NCBI GenBank assembly: GCA_013054445.1
Contig: JAAMPI010000697.1
Coordinates: 1 to 27,941 of the forward strand
DNA from: Cudoniella acicularis
Lineage: Eukaryota; Ascomycota; Leotiomycetes; Helotiales; Helotiaceae
DNA length: 27,941 nucleotides
Direction: 5' to 3'
Shown here: piece by piece, positions 19,904 to 27,941 of the stretch
Layout: every line of letters starts with the position of its first letter
Numbering within the stretch: the stretch's first letter is position 1
The notes under the pieces: generated by a model
What the model was told of the DNA's origin: nothing
The model's database searches: none
The model's input: the letters and a program-made list of their open reading frames with translations, nothing else
Made by a program: the position numbers and the translations under genes

Positions 19904-21915
19904 TCAAATTATGCAAACATCCTTCATCTCCCACCCATTATCTGCCAGTCCATCAATGTGTGGAATTTCAGCTATTCCTATGCGTCGATAAGTTTCGATG
20001 CCATCTTTTCCGTCGATGCTGAGCAACAATGCAAGGCTGGCTGTCTTGCCATTTCGGTATGACTTATAGGCCGATAATTGCAGAAGAAGCACATCTTGGA
20101 TTCGAGCGTCCGGCTCACCATCCTCGAGGTCAAAAGAGCAGATAATTTGGTCTTTTTTGTCCGGCAATTGTCGTAGGTCGAAGTAGCCTTCCTGTTCCGA
20201 GTGGAATGACTGAAAGTATAATTGATCTACCCCTCGCCATTCCCTTGCTGAGATGAACTTTCCACGAATGGTGATAGATCCACCGCTCACCCGCCCGAAC
20301 GGATCATTATCCACGAGTTCGACATGATGATCCAGAAGCATGGCTCTGCTTTCTGTAATGTCCATTTCAGGAAGACTACCCATTCGTTTGTAGATGAGCA
20401 GGTGGTATGAAGCGGCTTCCGCTATGAAATCAAGTGCCGCCCAACTCCATGATGGAGCACGGTACGTGGTCATAGTCTTGCCAGCACCACCCGTTTCCCA
20501 TAGTAAGCCTCTGTGAAAGTCTTCAAGCCAGATTCCAGCAGCGTACTGACCTGGTGCCATTCGTTGCACTTCTCTTGCAAGACCAGAGATAGCAGGGAAC
20601 CTATCACTGCTCACGGTAATCTCGCGAATAAAACCATCGCTCACCAAGTTGTACCATCGAGCGCGAGGGGGGTAGGTAATGATTTGTTCAAGCTCCTCTG
20701 CTTTTAGTGGTGGCGAGAAGAAATGTTTCGTGGATAGGTCGTGTTGGTCTAGCTGGGAGTTGTCGTCTGCTTCACAGTATTTGCGTCTCTGGCATTCCCA
20801 AACAAGCTGTCCTGCCGAGTATAGCAGTGAGCGAGGTGAAAGGATAAATTCTTGGAGAGTCCATGCTCGTCGCGAAACGCAAGTATCTCCATCGCGAAAT
20901 TTGGGACAGATTCGTTGCGGTCGAAAGCCAATGCGTTCACCAGAAGTCAACGTCAGCACAGAGTCTCCGCTGTTGTCTCGCACATATTCAAGGAATCCTT
21001 CATGATCTCCTGAAGCAGAGTCTGTACTGATAGTGATGATGGCGTTTTTGTAATAGTCTCCCATGCAAACTGATTCCGCCACCCAATCATCCTTGTCCCC
21101 TTGGATAATGCACAGAGAGTCTATCCACAGATACTGATAGCCTAGCCGTCGAACGACAGTAACAGCATCCGAGAACGACTTTGGCATTTCTTCCGTACGC
21201 ACCATTCGTTTTCGTTCTTCAAGGTTCTGGCGATTAGTAACGAAGCTTGCAGTAGTTCCCCAACAATGGCTCAATGCAACATAGCATCCGCTTGCACACC
21301 CTGTTTCTTTCAGGCGTGGCTCCTTCGAACCGTCAGGAGGTCCCACATCGATAACTCTACTTGGCAGCAGTGCCTTGATGGGCGCTGAGCATGATTCTCC
21401 GTGTCTCTCAAGACAAGTATCTCTCCACTTCTTCGCGAGCTCAAAGCAGCTTTCATCGCTTGCCTGTAGAGCTACGGGTCGGCCACTGATAAGTCGTCTA
21501 AGAGCCAACTCACTTTCTAGACTCACTTCAGCTCAACAGACTCATCACTCCCAAACACCAACTACTCACCTCTCGGAACAAAGAACTGCACCCAACTGGA
21601 CGTTGATCCGTACCCCGTTGGAGTGTTATATCTAAGAGCAAAACAAACATCACAAAACCCATACCAAGTCTCTACATATCTTTGTGGACATTCACCCCAA
21701 CATGCTATACTATCGTAATGGAATTTCTCATCTACCTTTTTCATCCCCTCCTTCAAGTCTTGCGATATTAGCGTACACAGCTCGCATCCTGTTGAACGAA
21801 CGCATTCTTTCAGCTCGATGTAGCTGGCGTGGTGTTTTTGCGTCTCGGTTGGCTCGGATGTTGCGAGCTTTTCGAGATCGAGGGATCGACACACATGGCA
21901 TGGGCCTGGTGCCAT
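19904..21915 (-). CDS. HET-domain (heterokaryon incompatibility) protein
   Basis: Two exons on the minus strand: 21915-21570 and 21525-19904, giving 655 codons plus stop. The intron is 44 nt, with GTGAGT donor and AAG acceptor; a GAG six bases earlier would make it 38 nt, too short. The N-terminus has CHVC (6-9) and CELC (44-47), a cysteine pattern frequent before HET domains. The HET domain starts near 195 with CYVALSHCWG (196-205), then LGYQYLWIDSLCIIQGD (243-259) and GDYYKNAIITIS, and further on SRRAWTLQEFILSPRSLLY. These are the three conserved HET blocks. HET domains trigger incompatibility cell death when unlike hyphae fuse, and are related to TIR-type immune domains. No NACHT or repeat domain follows, so any partner must be separate. 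The gene lies between two transposon-rich blocks but is itself free of RIP damage. Confidence 0.92.
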
Positions 21916-22297
21916 TGTGGAGTTTATCGCGCTAGTAGACTTTTTGGGATTGAAAGCAGTTAAAATCGCGCGGTATGATTGTTCTGTGAGATGCGAGGTC
22001 GGCCCTTGTCTTTGAGGTATTTAGATAGCTTACGAAGGCCCCGGTCAAAAGTCTGGGTAACGACCCACTTTTATGCTGCGCCTTATATCACGTGCGTACG
22101 CTGAAGCTTTCAGCGATGTGGCGCTGAATATTAGCGAGTATCCACTATAATAATAGGCTCTAAGCCCCTGAAGCTACAGCGTTGTATTCTGCGCTGGCAG
22201 AGGGGGTAGCCACCCCGCCTAGAATTAAGGGGTCTTTCTAGTCTCCTACTTTATTTTTACCTTTTTAATTAATATAATTATNGANTATTANGAATAT
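21916..22297. other. Upstream region of HET gene and transposon edge
   Basis: The HET promoter must lie in the first part. TTCAGCG (22109-22115) and CGCTGAA (22122-22128) form a small hairpin. From about 22140 the sequence changes to transposon-like DNA (GGGG/CCCC runs, then TA-rich with ambiguous bases at 22282, 22285 and 22291). The terminal repeat of the DNA transposon should lie here, but its exact edge is not clear. Confidence 0.4.
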
Positions 22298-22576
22298 AAG
22301 GACTTAATATCGAGTACAGGCTCTAGGCCTGATATTTCAACCCTATAAGACTTAGATAATGAGAATGGATCTGAGGCACCCCCCCTTTCCGAAGCACCCT
22401 CCGAAGCCTCTGAAGCTAAGAGGTCGAACAATTTAATCGGAGCTCGAATAATGGCCTTAACTCTCTTCGAACAACGAATCGACTATAAGCTTATTACTTA
22501 AAAGACAGGCGTTAGTCGGTCTAGCTATTATAAGCTTCGGTCAAAGGTAATATTATATAGATAGGACCTGGCTAGT
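22298..22576 (+). pseudogene. DNA-transposon transposase, N-terminal fragment
   Basis: A 93-codon plus-strand frame is interrupted only by TAA/TAG codons that could each come from CAA/CAG. It has an acidic Ser/Glu-rich start, then ALTLFEQRIDYKLIT, a stop, and KTGVSRSSYYKLRSK (about 22454-22540). That is a helix-turn-helix of the kind at the N-terminus of fungal Tc1/mariner- or pogo-type transposases ('..KTGVSRSTIYRLR..'). The frame is cut at 22576 by the LTR of the retrotransposon, so the catalytic part must lie beyond the far end of that element, outside the window. Frame and family are inferred by eye. Confidence 0.55.
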
Positions 22577-23009
22577 TGTAACGGAACTGGGTCTACTTAA
22601 CTAAAGACGGCGCCTTAGGTAAGCAGGAGGTCTGTCGGATTGGTAGTATAGAAGTGTGGGCAAGACGATGCTTGGGCTAGTTGCTAACTAGGAAGCTTAG
22701 CACGTTACAAGCAAGGATAGATCAATGTATGATATAAGATTACTATGATAAGTTGAGCACGAAGCTCCTAACTACTAAGGAAATCCCTCTGCTTATATAG
22801 ATTCCCTAGATCTACTAGTCGACGTAGTCGACGATCGATCCCGTCGACTCGTGAGTCGACGTGGTCGACGGTCAACTCTGTCGCTTCGCTTAGGTCATGT
22901 GACTAGTCACGTGACCCCCGTGACTTAGGACCCTGGTTCTCTGTGCTGTTCCTATTAGTTGTAGCCGAGCCTTAGGCCTAGGCCTACACGTGCCTCTAGA
23001 TTCGTAACA
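22577..23009 (-). repeat. 3' LTR of the gypsy element (433 bp)
   Basis: Read on the minus strand it begins TGTTACGAA and ends TTCCGTTACA, so the ends form the imperfect inverted repeat TGTTACGAA / TGTAACGGAA with TG...CA termini. A TATA box (TATATAAGC) lies at 22799-22791 and marks the U3/R area. U3 holds five GTCGAC sites (22818-22869) and the 12-bp palindrome GTGACTAGTCAC. CpA and TpG are still common here, in contrast to the internal region. Confidence 0.85.
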
Positions 23010-23021
23010 CTATCCCCTATT
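23010..23021 (-). other. Polypurine tract
   Basis: On the minus strand AATAGGGGATAG sits directly before the LTR start TGTTACG. This is where the plus-strand DNA primer of a Ty3/gypsy element is expected, and it fixes the orientation of the element and the LTR boundary. Confidence 0.65.
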
Positions 23022-23167
23022 AGTTATAGTATAGTTCTATCCGCTTAAATGACTATATCACCCACTTCTAGTGACGGCTACGGTTCTCGTCCTTCCTCGC
23101 TATACCACCCTACCGCTATCAAGCCTTTTAGTAATTATCTACTATTACTTCTATCTATAGTATCGAG

Positions 23168-23635
23168 ATGCCTGCCTATATCTACTATATTAAACGAAAA
23201 ACCTATTATATAGTATTAAAGGACGACTCGTCGTAATATATCGTCTATATTAAAAACAAGAAAGGTAGTTATAACGTTATAAGGCCGTCGTCTAAGGCTA
23301 TAGATAATCTTCTTAAAGAGAACGATCGACTAGACTATAAAGAAGAGAAGACGCTATTAAAACTGCTTTAGCTTCGCCGTTAGCGTAAGGCCTTCTCTAC
23401 TAGGGCCTTAGAGATGCTTCGTCGTAGACTAAAAACTATAGACGAACTAGACACTATAGAGGCAGCTAAAAAAGAAAAGGCTACTATAGAATAAAAGTTA
23501 GGAAAGAAGAAAAGAGAGGAAGAGGGTAAACAATAGCGCGAGCTCTATACTACCTAAGGTAACGGCCTTACTAACGACCTCCTTAGCCTCGACCTAAAAT
23601 ATAAATTTAATTAGGGATTCTAAGACTACGTTTAA
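23168..23635 (+). pseudogene. Antisense coiled-coil ORF in the retrotransposon
   Basis: A plus-strand frame opposite to gag-pol starts at ATG 23168 and runs 155 codons to TAA at 23633-23635. It contains eight earlier stops, all TAA or TAG and none TGA, as expected if CAA/CAG had been converted at CpA by RIP. No frameshift is needed. Between the stops the text is strongly charged and heptad-like: KAIDNLLKENDRL, then RALEMLRRRLKTIDELD, then TIEAAKKEKATIE, KLGKKKREEEGKQ and NDLLSLDLKYKF. This looks like a long coiled coil with an acidic end. It fills the gap between chromodomain and polypurine tract, where gag-pol has no business. From memory, coiled-coil proteins of this look occur among transposon-linked hypothetical proteins of ascomycetes; function unknown. 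Confidence 0.5.
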
Positions 23636-23651
23636 ATTCCTAATAAAACAC

Positions 23652-23792
23652 TATAAGCTTCTTAAGATAGTTAATTAAGTTTTTCCTAGGTTCTTTAATA
23701 TCTTTTAATTATAGATAATCCTTTTATTATATTAAATACTTAATCCTACTTCTAATCTATCTAAAACTTAAGATCTAATCAACTTTATATTT
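23652..23792 (-). pseudogene. Chromodomain at the end of pol
   Basis: Minus-strand translation gives KYKVD, stop, ILSFR, stop, IRSRIKYLI, two stops, KDYL and, further on, KEPRKNLINYLKKLI. Against the usual chromodomain 'YEVExILxxR...LxYLVKWKGYxxxExTWEPxxNLxNAxE' each block is in place and the stops fall where Q or W is expected. Chromodomains after integrase guide chromoviral insertion to marked chromatin. The frame differs from that of the integrase core, so at least one indel lies between. Confidence 0.8.
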
Positions 23793-24299
23793 AAATTCTA
23801 GGTTAACTAGTTAGATATTAATAAAAGATATATATAACGTCTTTAATAGTATTTTCTTAAATAGAGATATATAAAAGACTAGATATAGTTTTATATTCTT
23901 TAATAGAGCTAATTTAAATATTAATAGTCTTTTAAAAGTCTTAATTTTATATAGTTTAATCTTTTTATAATCTAGCTTATTATTTAGTTATTTAATATTA
24001 ATATTTTTTCTAAAAAGATAGACTCTATCTCTCTTTTTTAAGATAGGCTCTTAACTATATATCTAGTTATAATAGAAGGCGTTTCTTTTCTATTATAAAC
24101 TTTAAGTTCTTTTATAAGTTCTATATAAAATAACTTTATCTTATTAACCTAGATTTAGATATATTAGTTCTTAATATTTATAAGTCTTAGTTCCTAATAT
24201 ACTATTAGCTTATAGTTATAGTTTATATAGAATAGTATAATAAATATTATATCTATTATTAAACTATTATAAAAGAATTATATTATTAATAATATCTTT

Positions 24300-24960
24300 A
24301 TCTAATTGTTTTATTAATAGTTTATATAATACCTAAGATATATTTTAATTATTTAATTTATTCTTTTTATTCTTCTATTTTTCTAAAGATAGAATACTAT
24401 TAATATCTTATATTTTATTCTAAGGTAGATAATAAGTACTATCTAAAATTTTAATATAAATAACTTATTATAATCTAATATAATCTTTTTAGATAGTCTA
24501 TATTATATAACTACTTTTTATAAAAAGATATAAGCTAGGTCTTTAACTATATTACTTTTTATATATAATATTAGAATTATATATTTCGTTAATCTTTTTA
24601 TAATAACTAGGATAGAGTTATATTCTACTCCTATTATCTAATTAAGAGATCTTAATAGTTTAATAATAAAGTCTTATAATATTGTTTTCTATAGTATAAA
24701 TAATACTAGTATAGTTCTTATCTGTTTATACGGAGTATAACGGCTTGTCTTATTCTATATATAGGCGTCGTAGTCGCCGACTACCTGATTAACTAGTATT
24801 CTTAGCTTAGGACACTAATAGCCTCTTATTATTCTTTCGTAGGTTCTCTTTATTCTCTAGTAGCCGTATACTAATAACGAATACTAATCTATTACGAAGT
24901 CTTTAATAATTGTCCCGGGAATATAAACTTTCCCGCTTTATATTTAGTATAAGAGTCTTT
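24300..24960 (-). pseudogene. Integrase remains (zinc-binding and core)
   Basis: Minus strand, one frame: SGKVYIPGTIIKDF (from 24937), then GIKRTYERI-like text, then DYDAYI-stop-NKTSRYTPY near 24775-24725, which fits CxxC-RNKxSRHxPYG of the HHCC finger with both cysteines turned to tyrosine. Next come DFIIKL, GVEYNSILVIIKRLTKYI (about 24634-24581) and KDLAYIFL (from 24543), matching '(W)DFI.KLP', 'YDSILVIVDRLTKY' and 'DLAYVFL'. The catalytic Asp of VDRLTK is replaced by Lys at this site. The domain is dead. Confidence 0.82.
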
Positions 24961-25139
24961 TTTTTAAGATATAATTCTAAGTTAGAATATAGATTATACT
25001 TTAGTTCTTATTTAGTAGCTTCCCGGATCCGCTCGATCTATAGGTCCGAATTATCTTTTAAGTTAGTAGAACGCCTTATCTATTTCTTTATTCTATACGA
25101 ACTCGATATCTTTCTTTATAAGTTATATAAGCGGTTCGG

Positions 25140-26110
25140 CGATCTCCGAATATCTTTTAATAAATATTCGATAGAAGTTTACGAACCTTAAGAATAACTA
25201 GACGTCCTTAACGTTCTAGAATATTATCTATTTCTTAATTATCTTAGTTTTTTTAGGGTTAACGCTAATTTCTCTAGGTCTTATAATATAGCCTAGAAAT
25301 ATAGTTTTAGTAACTCCGAATTTATATTATAATAGGGATACTAGTACTAGTACTAGTACTAGGTTACGTAGTTCGTAGACACGTGACCTAGGCGAAGGAG
25401 GATAAAAGACGTATTCTTAGGTAACGTAACTTCTTCTTCTTAAATTAAATTAATATCTATTTAAACTCTTTTTCTTTTAGGTTATATCTGTCCTTTTATA
25501 ATATTTAGATAGCTTAAGTCTTAAATCAACTTCTATAAACGTTTATATAACTTATATTATATATATCTCGTAGTCTTTCCGCTTTTTAGAAAAGACTAGG
25601 ATATCGTCTAAATAGTATATAATAGTAATATCTAGGTATTTATATAGAATCTTATTATTCTGTCGCTAATAAATAGCTAGTACGTTCGTTAGTCCGAATA
25701 GTATTATTATATACTCTTATAATCTTAAGGATAAGATAAGAGCTATTATCTATTTATATCTCTTAACGATTCTGATTAAGTTAAATACGTTCTTTTAGTC
25801 TAGCTTTATAAAGATAACCGCTTTTATTAATCTGTTTTATAAATATTATATATTTAATATTAGATATATATCTTAGACTATTATAATATTTAGCCTACGA
25901 TAGTCTATATAAGGTCTTCTATTAGGATCTCCTTTCTTATATACTAATAATATATTAGCGGCTATAAGTAATTTTAACTTTCGTAACTATCTTTTCTTAG
26001 CCGCTTCTTCTATATATTTCTCGAACGTCCTTAATATCTATAGATTATATCTATAATACTTTTTAGATATTAGCTTTATCTCTTCTTTAAGCTTAATTAT
26101 ATAATCTTAT
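25140..26110 (-). pseudogene. Reverse transcriptase remains
   Basis: In a single minus-strand frame: KYIEEAAKKR (near 26020), ILLVYKKGDPNRRPYIDYRRLN (ending near 25890), LFGLTNVLA (about 25705-25680), YYLDDILVF (about 25617-25591), LKLSK (to 25504), then after an insertion GVTKTIFLGYII (from 25317) and FLRFVNFYRIFIKRYSEIAEPL (to about 25130). These are the palm and connection blocks of Ty3/gypsy reverse transcriptase, with the YLDD active site still readable. Stops and changes are those of RIP. The frame is kept across the 172-bp insertion because insertion plus duplication is 177 bp. Confidence 0.9.
25329..25500. mobile_element. 172-bp insertion in the RT gene, 5-bp duplication
   Basis: The reverse-transcriptase text breaks after LKLSK and resumes at KFGVTKTIF, with 172 bp between. 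ATATT flanks both sides (25324-25328 and 25501-25505); removing the insert and one copy restores an uninterrupted family sequence. The ends are weakly inverted (ATAATAGGG against ATAAAAGGA read inward). The inside has GTTACGT (25363-25369) against ACGTAAC (25424-25430) and a short ACTAGT run. Some CpA/TpG survive, unlike in the host sequence. It looks like a tiny non-autonomous element. Confidence 0.55.
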
Positions 26111-26539
26111 AGCTTATATTCTAGTAGAGCCTTTATATCTTCTAGGTTATCGAATAGTTTTATAAACTTATAATATTATACTAGTATAGCTAACTAATCT
26201 ATCTTAATCTCTAATATCGGTATACTGATATCGTTAGTAACCGCTTCGCTTAAGGTAGCGTAAACCTTTTTTAGATCGGTTAGTTATTTAACCTACTTAT
26301 ACTTATAGCGTATAAACTCTATTATACTAGCTGTCTAGTCGATACTTAGATTATATAATTTAATCTATAGTATCTTAAAGATTATTAGGTGTTTTCCGAG
26401 TAGAATAATATCTAGACTAATTTCTTTATAATAGCCTTTAGATATAATTAAAAGTAATTGTCTTATTTCTTTCTTAACTTATCTATCGATTCTTATTCTC
26501 TTATTATCTAATAAGGCGAGTTAATACGGTTTTTATAAT

Positions 26540-26640
26540 AGTTTTATATAAGTTAACTAATTTATTATAAAGTTAAGGTCGATATAATTTCTTTATATCC
26601 TAGAATCGATTATCGCTCGTATAACTATTTTATCGAGCTT
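26540..26640 (-). pseudogene. Aspartic protease remains
   Basis: Minus strand: IRAIIDSR, stop, RNYIDLNFIIN, in the same frame (modulo 3) as the reverse transcriptase and the zinc knuckle. This fits 'ALIDSGA..NFID..F' of retroviral-type proteases with the active-site Gly turned to Arg (GG to AG changes). It lies between gag and reverse transcriptase, as expected. Confidence 0.65.
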
Positions 26641-27462
26641 AATTTTAATAATAAGTTATCTATAACCTATTATTATAGCTATTTCGCGAATTCGCGCTTT
26701 AATATAAATAGTCTTAGTTAAGAGGTTTTCTTATACTCGTTATTAGTTTATAGCTTCTATAAGCCGGTAAGGAATATACTTCTCTAGCTTATCTGTCTTA
26801 ATAATCTAGTCTTAGACATAGCTTATCCTTAAGCTAATAACTAGTATAGTCTTTCTTAGATCCTTTTATCGTTACTATTCTCGACTATTTTTTAGAGGCT
26901 TCTTAGTTCTGTTTTATTATTAAAGATTAATAGTCGTTTGTTATAGATTAATATAATAGCGATATAATAACGTTCTCCTAACTTATTATATTAAGTAATA
27001 AAGACGATTCTCCGCGTGTCCTTATATATAACTCGATATAGTTCTCTAAAGACTAGCTCGTCTAGAGTCTCTTTATCTTCTTCGAAGTATAGCTTGTCTA
27101 CTAGCTAGTTTAGTCTGTTTCTGACTAGTAGTCTTTATATCTATATATTATTTTTAACACGGGTAAATACCTAGTATTCGCTGACTTCTAATAGTAGGTC
27201 TACTTAGCCTAGTTCCTAGTCTAAATCCTCGATTAGGTCTTTAAGATCCTTTTAGCTTAATAATTTATCTATCTATATTAAGATTCCCTATTATTTAAGT
27301 TGTTCGTCTATAGCTAGTTATAAGTCTCGTATAAGAGTATCTCTCTTACTACTATCTTCGCTAGGTTCTATAAGTCTAGACTCGTCTATAACTCGTTCGA
27401 GTAATACGACCTCTTAAACTAGTTTCTTCTATAGCTTCTTGTTTTTTTCTCTTTAGGTTTAC

Positions 27463-27507
27463 CTTATATTCCTTAGCTATATATCTTACGCTTTTATAAG
27501 TAAAACA
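27463..27507 (-). pseudogene. Gag zinc knuckle remains
   Basis: Minus strand: CFTYKSVRYIAKEYK. With RIP changes (Cys TGT to TAT, His CAT to TAT) the spacing is that of C-x2-C-x4-H-x4-C, the nucleic-acid-binding knuckle near the end of gag. The rest of gag continues to the right edge but is too worn to delimit. Confidence 0.65.
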
Positions 27508-27941
27508 CTCTTTATTATTATAGCGATACTTTCTTTCTTCGGCTATAAGTAATAGCTATATAGTTACTACGACTTTTCTTTTATTAAGAAACTACGTTTC
27601 CTTAGACCGTTTATCTTAAAGGTTATTATATCTTAACTAACCTTTATCTGTTATAGCTTAGTCTTATGTTTGTTTATATAATCGGTTATCGATTCGTACG
27701 CTAATATCGATTAAGGTATTAATATTAGTAGGCTAGTAATCAAGCCTAGCTAGTTTGTCTTTTATATTGTCTTTTAGCTCTCTATTATAATAACTTATTA
27801 AAGCGTCGGTATCCTATCTAGTCTTTATTACGAGCCTCTAGAACTTAATAGTATAGTCTATAGCCTTTCTAGTCTAGTATAATTTAAAGAGCGCCTATTC
27901 GGCGGTCTTCTTCTTATTAATATCTCTAAATACTCTCTAGA

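Larger units (their letters stand above)
22577..27941 (-). mobile_element. Ty3/gypsy chromovirus, RIP-destroyed, 5' end off window
   Basis: A minus-strand LTR retrotransposon runs past the right edge. In order, going down in coordinate, there are remains of gag zinc knuckle (27507-27463), aspartic protease (near 26600), reverse transcriptase (about 26100-25140), integrase (about 24960-24300), chromodomain (23792-23652), polypurine tract (23021-23010) and 3' LTR (23009-22577). This gene order and the chromodomain define a Metaviridae-type chromovirus. From about 23640 rightwards CpA and TpG are nearly absent while CpG, CpC and CpT remain, and stops are almost all TAA/TAG, as RIP gives. Nothing here can be translated. 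Only one LTR is inside the window, so LTR divergence and target-site duplication cannot be read. Confidence 0.88.

Noticed and set aside
20679..21005. Plus-strand ORF inside the HET gene
   Set aside because: It lies antisense to the HET domain, whose minus-strand reading carries all conserved blocks.
18340..22260. Faint similarity between the GGGGTCT/CTAG areas near 18350 and 22230, as if one element flanked the HET gene
   Set aside because: Only short matches with many gaps in low-complexity DNA; not enough to claim paired terminal repeats.
24910..25191. Plus-strand open frame of 93 codons in the repeat
   Set aside because: It is opposite the readable pol frame, starts at a non-ATG codon and consists of RIP-type low-complexity residues; it is a shadow of the reverse-transcriptase/integrase junction.
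1..27941. tRNA, rRNA, CRISPR array or bacterial-type operon
   Set aside because: No cloverleaf with A/B boxes, rRNA segment or spaced direct-repeat array was seen, and gene structure is clearly fungal.

Overview
The window comes from a filamentous ascomycete (Pezizomycotina). The evidence is short spliceosomal introns (44-152 nt) with GT...AG ends and CTAAC-type branch sites, a HET-domain gene, a Dal5-type permease, a fungal seven-helix receptor, secreted proteins with Kex2 KR sites, and transposons ruined by C-to-T change at CpA, the mark of repeat-induced point mutation (RIP). A Leotiomycete is possible, but that is a guess.

Layout. 1-22.0 kb is mostly ordinary single-copy genome. From left to right: a five-exon Cys-rich secreted-protein gene broken by one in-frame stop (minus, 725-1789); an F-box/LRR-like protein (minus, 3414-5063); a five-exon secreted protein of 552 aa with two VEKR processing sites (plus, 6220-8099); a four-exon MFS permease of the Dal5/Tna1 type (minus, 9921-11663); a three-exon seven-helix receptor (plus, 13419-14865); a secreted DUF8021-like protein (minus, 15345-16184); a small four-helix membrane protein, DUF7704-like (plus, 17411-17887); and a two-exon HET-domain protein (minus, 19904-21915). 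No pathway or cluster links them. Permease, receptor and secreted proteins are all cell-surface or exported functions, and the HET gene is of the self/non-self recognition class.

Repeats. 18.2-19.35 kb, between the DUF7704 and HET genes, is transposon debris: AT-rich RIP-worn DNA, a pogo-like terminal motif and a possible solo LTR. Right of the HET gene (22.3-27.94 kb) is a nested transposon stack. The N-terminal part of a DNA-transposon transposase (plus) is cut by the 433-bp 3' LTR of a Ty3/gypsy chromovirus lying on the minus strand, whose 5' end is outside the window. Going 5' to 3' on the minus strand the element keeps recognisable remains of a gag zinc knuckle, protease, reverse transcriptase, integrase zinc-binding and core domains, and a chromodomain, then a polypurine tract and the LTR. 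Its coding part is saturated with stops and almost free of CpA/TpG, while the LTR is much less altered.

Most interesting points: a plus-strand (antisense) coiled-coil reading frame between chromodomain and LTR; loss of RNase H between reverse transcriptase and integrase; a 172-bp insertion with a 5-bp target duplication inside the reverse transcriptase; and the sharp difference in RIP damage between LTR and internal region.
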